Shown one piece after another: positions 6,654 through 11,850 of a stretch of 11,850 nucleotides of DNA. The DNA comes from UBA6168 sp964442355 (lineage in GTDB: Bacteria; Bacteroidota; Bacteroidia; Chitinophagales; Saprospiraceae): assembly GCA_964442355.1 (NCBI GenBank), contig CAYTZS010000165.1:1-11850 (forward strand), given 5' to 3'. The translations under genes and the position numbers were made by a program. The number at the start of each line of letters is the position of its first letter. Positions within the stretch are counted from its first letter, which is position 1. The notes below the pieces were generated by a model. That model had not been told where the DNA came from, made no database searches, and saw only the letters and a list, made by a program, of their open reading frames with translations.

Positions 6654-6844
6654 GTTTTCGGTGGGATACCTTCGACCAACGGTCATTTTGGCTGGAAAAA
6701 AGCAGTACAGCATCGCTCTTAACCTTGTTTTTACAGGAATCTGACAAACCAAAAAGGGAGGGTGTTGTTCAATTGGTGTCTCAAGATTAGCATCCGAATG
6801 TTAAGCCTTGTATCCAGAAGTTATGATTTTAGTTGGTGAAAAAT

Positions 6845-6884
6845 GGGCTCCGGCAGGCAGTTTTGCTTGACCGGGGCTTTTTTT
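6845..6884 (-). terminator. terminator at the end of the corC-like/GNAT operon
   Basis: GCTCCGG (6847-6853) pairs with CCGGGGC (6871-6877) with one wobble, and flanking A and T runs extend it. On the minus strand the stem is followed by ATTTTT. It begins at the GNAT stop codon (6883-6885). Between it and the barrel gene (6654-6844) I see no supported gene; the region only holds A/T-rich spacer. Confidence 0.65.
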
Positions 6885-7470
6885 ATTTGCGGCCGCCCGT
6901 ATTTTCCCAGTCCCAAACCACAATCTCCCAATGGTCGGTTTCATCTTGAAATTGGTGGATGGTCTGAAACCCAACCCGCTGGTGCGCTCGGATGGAGCGG
7001 GTGTTTCGGCTGGCGATTTCCGTAGCTACAAAGTCGAATTGGCTGTTGAACAGCGTTCGGTGCTTCTGGTAAAGCCCATCAAAGATACCGGCTCCCCGAT
7101 AGCCTTCAGCCACGCAGATTTGCCCCATCACATAATATTGGTACTCGGCGACTTTCTTCCCGTTAAAATCAAGGCTGTCGAAAAGTAGGAACATTGGCTT
7201 GAGCACCGGAATCAGGTCCTGAAACGAAGGCAACATCACCAGTGCATAGCCCACCACTTTGTCGTCGTCTTTGGCGATGACCTGAGGGATAGCCTCGTTC
7301 ATTTTTTTCAGCAAATCAAAATCGTGCTGTACCGTGACAAAGCCTTGCGAAGCGGCTGTATCTGCTGAAACCTGCGTGGATAAGTTTGACTGTTGCAAAG
7401 CCAGTACCTGCCTGATGTCGTTGTCGTCGGCGATGGTGGTGAAACGGATATGGGAAGGGTTGTCGCTCAC
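6883..7470 (-). CDS. GNAT-family N-acetyltransferase
   Basis: The 195-aa protein carries the GNAT fold. Motif A is QICVAEGYRGAGIFDGLY (residues 117-134), with the acetyl-CoA pyrophosphate-binding RGAG at 125-128. Motif B is NTRSIRAHQRVGF (156-168), where the Asn and the HxxxGF pattern are typical. An N-terminal region (1-60) precedes the central strand KVVGYALVMLP (71-81). Members transfer acetyl groups to amines of small molecules or proteins; the acceptor here cannot be predicted. The start is GTG at 7470, which fixes a 6-bp gap to the stop codon of the upstream CNNM/CorC-type gene, so translation is probably coupled. A terminator overlaps its stop codon. Confidence 0.86.
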   Translation of the reverse strand: MSDNPSHIRFTTIADDNDIRQVLALQQSNLSTQVSADTAASQGFVTVQHDFDLLKKMNEAIPQVIAKDDDKVVGYALVMLPSFQDLIPVLKPMFLLFDSLDFNGKKVAEYQYYVMGQICVAEGYRGAGIFDGLYQKHRTLFNSQFDFVATEIASRNTRSIRAHQRVGFQTIHQFQDETDHWEIVVWDWENTGGRK

Positions 7471-7476
7471 GGAATG

Positions 7477-8805
7477 CTAACTCTCCTCGCTGGGTATGTA
7501 CTCGTTGACTGGTTCAGTACCGAGGTACTTCGCCTGCACCAGTTCAGGGCTTGCCTGGAACATTTTTAATACGGTGATTTCATAGTTGCCCACTTGGATG
7601 GTTTCGCCCTCTTCGGGTATCTCGTCGGCTACTTGCTGAAGCAGGCCGGACATCGTATGGTACTCCTCGCTCTCCGGGAACGGCTCGGGCAGGAACTCGT
7701 TGATTTCGTCCAGCGGGTTTTGTGCCTGTATTTTGTAAGTGCTCACGTCCACTTGTTCCACGATGGGAGGTTCGGTATCGTACTCGTCCTGAATCTCGCC
7801 GACCAGCTCCTCAATGATGTCTTCCAGCGTGACGAGTCCCACCGTGCCACCAAACTCATTGACAGCGATGGCCAACTGTGCCCGTTCTTTCTGCATCAGG
7901 CGCAGCAGTTGCAACACTTTTTTGTTGGAGGAGACGTACAGCACCGAGCGCATGATGTCCCGAATGCCCTTGTCACCGCCTTGGCGGGAGAGCAGCAGCA
8001 AATCCTTTGAGTGGACAAAGCCAATGATGTGGTCAATCGTATCGTCGTAAACCGGATACCTTGAGTAGCCCTCTGTGATGGCATACTCGATGTTTTCGTC
8101 CAGCGGCTCATTGACGTCAATGGCGGCAATCTGGGTGCGTGGCTTCAATATTTGCCAAACAAAACGGTCGTCGAAGTCGAACACATTCTGTATCAACTCC
8201 CGCTCAGAAGCTTCGATGGCGCCACCCTCGGCACTCTCGGCAATGATGAGCTTCAGTTCTTCCTCCGAGTGAATGCCCTCGTGCTCCAAAATGGGCTTGA
8301 TGCCGATGAGTTTTAGGATAAAATTGGCGAAGCCGTTCAGCACAAAAATGAATGGCCTGAAAACCAAGTGGAAAATGCGCAACGGCGCTGCCACGGCCAG
8401 TGTCGTGTTGATGGGATGGCGGATGGCCAGCGACTTTGGCGCCAGCTCCCCGAATACGATGTGGAGTACCGTGATGGTGGCGAAAGCGATGGGCAGCGCT
8501 ATTTGATGGGCAGTTTCTTCTGCCACCACAATGCCGAACAGATCCATTGCTTGGATAACCAAGCGGGAGACGACACTCTCGCCAATCCAGCCGAGGCCGA
8601 GCGAGGCAAGTGTGATGCCGAGCTGAGTGGCAGCTAGGTAGGCGTCGAGATTACCGACTACGCTTTCAGCGATGCGGGCCGTGAAACTGGAGCTGGAGCG
8701 AACCTGCAATTGCGACATGCGAACCTTCACAATGGCAAATTCGGCGGCAACGAAGAACCCGTTTAATAGGACTAGTAAAAGTGTAATAAATATGTCAGCG
8801 ACCAT
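7477..8805 (-). CDS. CNNM/CBS-domain membrane protein, HlyC/CorC transporter family
   Basis: The 442-aa protein shows the full architecture of the family. A CNNM (DUF21) transmembrane domain spans residues ~4-195, with helices at about 5-24, 55-75, 100-120 and 140-165 and the signature NGFFVAAEFAIVKVR (15-29). Two CBS domains follow (~213-272, ending GFVHSKDLL; ~280-340, ending GLVTLEDIIEELVGEI). A CorC_HlyC domain (~348-432) ends the protein. The name haemolysin is historical. Characterised members act in Mg2+ or other divalent-cation efflux with ATP-sensing CBS modules, which is the likely role here. It is the first gene of a two-gene unit with the GNAT acetyltransferase. A consensus -7 box lies 71 bp upstream of its ATG. 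Confidence 0.94.
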   Translation of the reverse strand: MVADIFITLLLVLLNGFFVAAEFAIVKVRMSQLQVRSSSSFTARIAESVVGNLDAYLAATQLGITLASLGLGWIGESVVSRLVIQAMDLFGIVVAEETAHQIALPIAFATITVLHIVFGELAPKSLAIRHPINTTLAVAAPLRIFHLVFRPFIFVLNGFANFILKLIGIKPILEHEGIHSEEELKLIIAESAEGGAIEASERELIQNVFDFDDRFVWQILKPRTQIAAIDVNEPLDENIEYAITEGYSRYPVYDDTIDHIIGFVHSKDLLLLSRQGGDKGIRDIMRSVLYVSSNKKVLQLLRLMQKERAQLAIAVNEFGGTVGLVTLEDIIEELVGEIQDEYDTEPPIVEQVDVSTYKIQAQNPLDEINEFLPEPFPESEEYHTMSGLLQQVADEIPEEGETIQVGNYEITVLKMFQASPELVQAKYLGTEPVNEYIPSEES

Positions 8806-8832
8806 GTAGGTGACTTGCGTCTTGTTGGAGAT

Positions 8833-8883
8833 GCCTTTTTTACGAAAAAGGCTCGTAAATGTTGGACATTGGCCGCAAATGTA
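8833..8883 (-). promoter_or_regulatory. -7 box and leader hairpin of the CorC-like gene
   Basis: On the minus strand TACATTTG (8883-8876) matches TAnnTTTG exactly; no -33 TTTG is evident at the expected distance. The predicted leader is about 64 nt. It contains a perfect 8-bp hairpin (GCCTTTTT/AAAAAGGC, 8833-8840 with 8845-8852) with a 4-nt loop and no U-tract after it, so it is not a normal terminator. Confidence 0.5.
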
Positions 8884-8955
8884 CAGTTTTTTTGGATGAT
8901 AGGGTGGGGTTATGGCTAAATCGTTGGTTGTCAGTTGGTTGGTTCATCATATTTG

Positions 8956-8998
8956 CAAGAGCGCCCTGTTGGAGTTCATCTCCAACAGGGCGCTCTTG
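8956..8998 (-). terminator. 19-bp perfect hairpin after the blaR1-like gene
   Basis: CAAGAGCGCCCTGTTGGAG (8956-8974) is the exact reverse complement of 8980-8998, with loop TTCAT. It starts 22 bp beyond the blaR1-like stop codon and is probably the 3' end structure of that transcript. There is no U-tract on either side, so it may protect mRNA ends or act as a U-independent terminator. Confidence 0.6.
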
Positions 8999-9020
8999 AG
9001 TAAAGTGGCAAGTGAAAATC

Positions 9021-11054
9021 TCACTCCACCATCAAAATCCTTGTGCCGAGTAAGTTGCTGGCATTGTCCAACAGCGTCACGTAGAGCATTCCTTTGGGGA
9101 GCCCTTTCATGGATACTTCATAATCTTCTTTCCCATTGGTAGCTTTCAACGGCAGCCGGGCCAGTTCCTTGCCAGTAGCATCTGCAATTCGCAGTACGGC
9201 GGTTGTGCGCACATCGTAGGAAACGGTGAACTTGCCACTCGTTGGGTTGGGGAAAATGTTCAGCGAGAGCAGCTCTGGCTTGTCCGCCTTGCTGTCTGCA
9301 TTGGGCAGTTTAGCTTTTTCACCTTCGTCCAGCTTGAACTTCACAGGTAGGTTGAACTGTACCCGCACGGTTCTTCCCCGTTGCTTACCGGGTATCCACT
9401 TGGGCATTAGCCCAACAATCCGGCGTACTTCCTCGCCGCACCCACCTTCCACGTTCCGTGCAATTTCTGCCCCAGTGATGGTGCCGTCCTTTTCCACGAT
9501 GAATTTGACAAAAGCGGTTCCTTCAATGCCCTTTTCCCTCGCTTCTGATGGATATTTTACATGCTGGAAAATGAATTCGAACAATTTCTGTTCAGCGCAT
9601 TTGGCACGTTCGCTGGCATCAGTAATGTCTTCGCAGCCAGGGAAGCGAGGTGGTTCTTCAACCAACTGAAAAACCTCTTCTGTGCTGCCCGATGGAAGAG
9701 GGGTAGCAGGAGCTGCGTCCAGCTTAAACTTCACGGGCAGTGCAAACTGTGCCCGTACCGCTTTCCCGTCTTGTTTGGCTGGAATCCATTTTGGCATCGT
9801 GTACACGAGGCGCAGCACCTCTTCCCCGCAGCCGCCTTCCACATTTCTGGCAATCTCAGCATCGGCGATGGAGCCGTCCGTTTCCACGATAAATTTGACA
9901 AAGACGGTGCCCTCAATACCTTTTTCCTTTGCCTCAGCAGGGTACTTGATGTTGTTGAAAATGAACTCCATCAGCTTGGTCTGTGCACATTGGTTGCGTT
10001 CGGCAGCAGCCACGTCCTCGCAGCCTGGGAACCGAGGCATCTCCTCCACGACTTTGAACACCTCCTCGCCATCTTTGATGGGAGGCACGGTGTCGGCAAC
10101 CGCTAGATTCAGTTCCAATGCTGCATCAGGCTGTTCGGGAATTGCAACAGACTGGTTTTCAAACACTTCTGAAGGCGACGGCAGTGGGCTGTTTCGGAAA
10201 GAAAAAGCCATCAAAAGCACGGCTACGGCGGGCATTGCAGCTAGGTACTTCAGTGTAGCCCGCTGCGATGATTTAGTTTTAGTCATCATGACAATACGTT
10301 TTTTTAATTGTGATGAAAAAAGTGAATTGGAAATGGCAACCTGCATTCCGGGGTGCGATTGCCTGAGCAGCAAACGGCCGTATTGTTTCTTGTCAAAACC
10401 TGCCGTCACGTAGGCGTCGGCGAGGTATTCGTGGGTAGTTTTTATAGCTTTTTTATAAAAATAAACGAATGGGATGCACCAGGCGAAAGCGGTCACCAGT
10501 TCGAGCAGCACCACGTCGTGGCTGTGCCGCTGGAAGATGTGGGCCTCTTCGTGCCGCACGATGCTGCGGCGGTCTTCGTCGTTGGTCTCGAAGTTTTTGC
10601 TCCAAAACAAGTTCCTGAAAAACGAGAACGGCAGGTGCGGTGCGGTCGTCGTCACGAAGCGGTAGCCGTTGGCGGGCCTCACTTCACTGCGGTGGTACAG
10701 CCGCCCAATTTGCCAAAGCCCGTAGCCAAACCTAGCCAGCGAAAATGCCACGCCGAGCCAATAAGTCCACAGCGCAACCAACTGAAAATCAATACTTTGC
10801 TGGCGTCGGGAGGCCGTGACTACAATGGCTTCGAGCTGCTGCACACCCACGGTGATGGGCTGCAGCAAGTACGTTGGCGACTCCTCCGCCGACACGAGGT
10901 CGATGTCCAGCGCAGGGATAGCCAAACCGAGCAGCAGCGTGGTCAGCAGGTACCAACGGTTTGTGCAATGAAAAGTCTCCACCCGCAGCAGCAGGTGGTA
11001 AATGCCGTAGAAAACGGCCCAGCAACCAGTGACTTCGAGTAGGTAAGTTATCAT
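9021..11054 (-). CDS. BlaR1/MecR1-like M56 metalloprotease with two TonB C-terminal domains and a T9SS sorting domain
   Basis: The 677-aa protein begins with an M56 sensor-protease: helices at about 1-24, 33-50, 92-115 and 183-200, zinc motif HEEAH (168-172), the second Glu region HEYLAD (208-213) and a last helix near 268-286. BlaR1 relatives sense an outside signal and cleave the BlaI repressor in the cytoplasm. No penicillin-binding domain follows. Instead the predicted periplasmic part holds two TonB_C-type domains (about 330-446 and 459-576), each with PRFPGCED, EKGIEGT.FVKFIVE and the identical stretch AEIARNVEGGCGEEV. Residues ~597-677 (IFPNPTSGKFTVSY ... LLGTRILMVE) form a type-A T9SS C-terminal sorting domain. 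M56-TonB fusions are familiar in Bacteroidota; the duplication and the added sorting domain are unusual. It lies 28 bp behind blaI and is surely co-transcribed with it. The ligand is unknown. Confidence 0.92.
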   Translation of the reverse strand: MITYLLEVTGCWAVFYGIYHLLLRVETFHCTNRWYLLTTLLLGLAIPALDIDLVSAEESPTYLLQPITVGVQQLEAIVVTASRRQQSIDFQLVALWTYWLGVAFSLARFGYGLWQIGRLYHRSEVRPANGYRFVTTTAPHLPFSFFRNLFWSKNFETNDEDRRSIVRHEEAHIFQRHSHDVVLLELVTAFAWCIPFVYFYKKAIKTTHEYLADAYVTAGFDKKQYGRLLLRQSHPGMQVAISNSLFSSQLKKRIVMMTKTKSSQRATLKYLAAMPAVAVLLMAFSFRNSPLPSPSEVFENQSVAIPEQPDAALELNLAVADTVPPIKDGEEVFKVVEEMPRFPGCEDVAAAERNQCAQTKLMEFIFNNIKYPAEAKEKGIEGTVFVKFIVETDGSIADAEIARNVEGGCGEEVLRLVYTMPKWIPAKQDGKAVRAQFALPVKFKLDAAPATPLPSGSTEEVFQLVEEPPRFPGCEDITDASERAKCAEQKLFEFIFQHVKYPSEAREKGIEGTAFVKFIVEKDGTITGAEIARNVEGGCGEEVRRIVGLMPKWIPGKQRGRTVRVQFNLPVKFKLDEGEKAKLPNADSKADKPELLSLNIFPNPTSGKFTVSYDVRTTAVLRIADATGKELARLPLKATNGKEDYEVSMKGLPKGMLYVTLLDNASNLLGTRILMVE
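9327..10067 (-). repeat. tandem duplication encoding the two TonB C-terminal domains
   Basis: Bases 9717-10067 (residues 330-446) and 9327-9683 (residues 458-576) encode homologous copies with a period of about 390 bp and one residue of length difference. Most aligned residues are the same, including four conserved Cys positions, two per copy. It is an internal duplication within one gene, not a mobile element. Confidence 0.85.
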
Positions 11055-11082
11055 TGGGCGTTGATTTTCATGGTCCTTGAAA

Positions 11083-11445
11083 TCAATCTTTCAGCTTTTC
11101 AATCAGTTCTGAAAGCTCGTCTTTGTCAATGTTTTCTTCCTTCACCAAAAAGGACACGAGGTTGCTCATGGAGCCTTCGAAGTAGTCGGCAACGAGGCGG
11201 TTCAGGGTTGTTTTGCTGTAGTCCTCTTTTGTGATGATGGGGAAGTACTCGTAGGTGCGCCCATACGCTTTGTGCGAAACGAAGCCCTTTTCCTCCAAGA
11301 TGCGCACGATGCTCGACACCGAGCTTTGCGGCGTGGCCTTGCCCTTCAGCGCCTCGTAGTGCGGCATTATGTCGCTCACGAGGCAGCGCTCCAGTCGCCA
11401 GATGATGTGCATTACTTCCTCTTCTGCTTTCGTCAATGCTGTCAT
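11083..11445 (-). CDS. BlaI/MecI/CopY-family transcriptional repressor
   Basis: The 120-aa product is a penicillinase-repressor family protein. An N-terminal winged helix (LTKAEEEVMHIIWRLERCLVSDI, QSSVSSIVRILEEKGFVSHKAYGRTYEYFP; residues ~4-70) binds DNA. A C-terminal helical dimerisation part (~75-118, SMSNLVSFLVKEENIDKDELSELIEKLKD) carries the site usually cut by the partner protease. Its neighbour is the M56 protease, so the pair forms a two-gene sensor-repressor unit. It very likely represses its own operon. The ATG at 11445 is chosen because the upstream in-frame codon at 11475 lies inside the -7 promoter element and cannot be in the transcript. No beta-lactamase gene is nearby, so a resistance role is not implied. 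Confidence 0.93.
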   Translation of the reverse strand: MTALTKAEEEVMHIIWRLERCLVSDIMPHYEALKGKATPQSSVSSIVRILEEKGFVSHKAYGRTYEYFPIITKEDYSKTTLNRLVADYFEGSMSNLVSFLVKEENIDKDELSELIEKLKD

Positions 11446-11472
11446 TTTTTCTGTGTTTTGGTGGAACTGTGG

Positions 11473-11503
11473 CAAAGGTATTTCTAAAAATTTAGCCTTG
11501 CAA
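11473..11503 (-). promoter_or_regulatory. blaI-blaR1 promoter with palindromic operator candidate
   Basis: On the minus strand TTG (11503-11501) and TACCTTTG (11480-11473) are separated by 20 bp, an almost ideal Bacteroidota promoter. The palindrome CTAAA-AA-TTTAG (11484-11495) lies in the spacer, where a bound dimer would block RNA polymerase; this is the best operator candidate for autorepression by BlaI. Transcription would start near 11467. Confidence 0.65.
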
Positions 11504-11522
11504 CTATTTTATTAGCTTTTTG

Positions 11523-11576
11523 ACGTAAAAATACGTTGAATTAAATTGCTGTTTGTTTTTTAAATTACAAGTAATT
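11523..11576. repeat. two further short inverted repeats upstream of blaI
   Basis: ACGTA-AAAA-TACGT (11523-11536) and AATTAC-AA-GTAATT (11563-11576) are perfect short inverted repeats upstream of the blaI promoter. They could be secondary operators, but the region is A/T-rich and such repeats arise by chance. Confidence 0.3.
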
Positions 11577-11605
11577 GATTTTCAGGTTTTTAGGTGAAAT
11601 AAAAA

Positions 11606-11639
11606 CAGACTTGCCGGAGTGAGCACTCCAGCAAGCCTG
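11606..11639 (-). terminator. intrinsic terminator of the V-type ATPase proteolipid gene
   Basis: On the minus strand a 15-bp stem (two G-U pairs) closes a GCTC loop and is followed directly by TTTTTATTT (plus-strand A-run at 11600-11605). The wobbles are G-U only on the minus transcript, which fixes its direction. It lies about 72 bp after the stop codon at 11712 and insulates the ATPase operon from blaI. Confidence 0.8.
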
Positions 11640-11711
11640 AACATGGATTTCAGCTTTTCAGTAAAATTGACCTTACCTCAACACGGAGTTGCAACACCGA
11701 CAGTTGCCTAC

Positions 11712-11850
11712 TCACAGCCCACTGCTGATGAGGAACGTGGTCGCAAATGCCACGATGGCGTACAGCTCAGGGAACACGGCGAGCACCATCGTCCGACCGA
11801 AAACGTCGTAGCCAGCGCCGATGCCAGCGATGCCGTTGGCACAAACCCTA
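11712..11850 (-). CDS. V/A-type ATP synthase proteolipid subunit K (c subunit), C-terminal part
   Basis: Only the last 45 residues are in the window; the gene continues beyond base 11850. The visible part reads ANGIAGIGAGYDVFGRTMV, then LAVFPELYAIVAFATTFLISSGL to the stop. The Gly-rich helix and the VFPELYAI segment, whose Glu would be the membrane-embedded ion-binding carboxylate, match the C-terminal hairpin of the V/A-type ATPase proteolipid ring. The subunit translocates H+ or Na+ through the membrane sector. The rest of an ATPase operon is expected upstream, to the right of the window, with this gene at its end since a terminator follows. Confidence 0.8.
   Translation of the reverse strand, partial: RVCANGIAGIGAGYDVFGRTMVLAVFPELYAIVAFATTFLISSGL

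Noticed and set aside
6599..6844. Possible small gene between the barrel protein and the GNAT terminator, e.g. a 15-codon frame before the hairpin
   Set aside because: No frame of useful length with a plausible start, helix or motif on either strand.
9327..10067. CRISPR-like or mobile repeat array
   Set aside because: Only two diverged copies of ~390 bp exist, both in frame inside one gene; they are duplicated protein domains.
9226..11042. Long plus-strand open frames (e.g. 9682-10413, 9561-10106, 10353-11042) opposite the blaR1-like gene
   Set aside because: They are antisense to a protein with clear M56, TonB and sorting-domain motifs, have low-complexity Ser/Pro/His-rich translations and no start context. 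They are composition shadows.
9021..11445. Beta-lactam resistance operon
   Set aside because: The BlaI/BlaR1 pair has no penicillin-binding sensor domain and no beta-lactamase or PBP gene is in the window.

Overview
The window looks like chromosomal DNA of a Bacteroidota bacterium, possibly of the Saprospiria (the class is a guess, the phylum is not). Three things support this: several gene starts are preceded by the Bacteroidota -7 element TAnnTTTG and lack Shine-Dalgarno sequences; one protein ends in a type IX secretion (T9SS) C-terminal sorting domain; and a BlaI/BlaR1 pair carries TonB-type domains, a combination common in this phylum. I see no phage, transposase, CRISPR array, rRNA or tRNA gene.

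Left part (1-2460). A small four-helix membrane protein on the minus strand (140-478) is transcribed away from a plus-strand pair: a nitroreductase-family flavoprotein (575-1156) and aminodeoxychorismate synthase component I, pabB (1167-2456, TTG start). A 7-bp inverted repeat carrying a -7 box lies between the divergent genes.

Plus-strand intergenic island (2457-2930). A perfect -7 match is followed by three predicted structured RNA elements, among them a 74-nt three-way-junction-like fold, and then by a 39-codon ORF for a one-helix membrane peptide (2778-2897). This is the least explained part of the window.

Minus-strand block (2931-8805). An M20 amidohydrolase is followed closely by a D-amino-acid-oxidase-family flavoenzyme. 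Upstream of them, behind a strong bidirectional terminator, come a LolA-like lipoprotein carrier and a small predicted outer-membrane beta-barrel protein. A GNAT acetyltransferase (GTG start) lies 6 bp after a CNNM/CBS/CorC-type membrane protein, with a terminator at its stop codon.

Right part (9021-11850, minus strand). A blaI-type repressor gene with an almost ideal promoter and a palindrome inside the promoter spacer precedes a 677-aa BlaR1-like M56 metalloprotease. The periplasmic half of that protease has two tandem TonB C-terminal domains and then a T9SS-type sorting domain. The window ends inside a V/A-type ATPase proteolipid (subunit K/c) gene, which is followed by its own intrinsic terminator.

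The most interesting items are the unusual architecture of the BlaR1-like protein with its probable operator, and the structured-RNA plus micro-ORF island after pabB.
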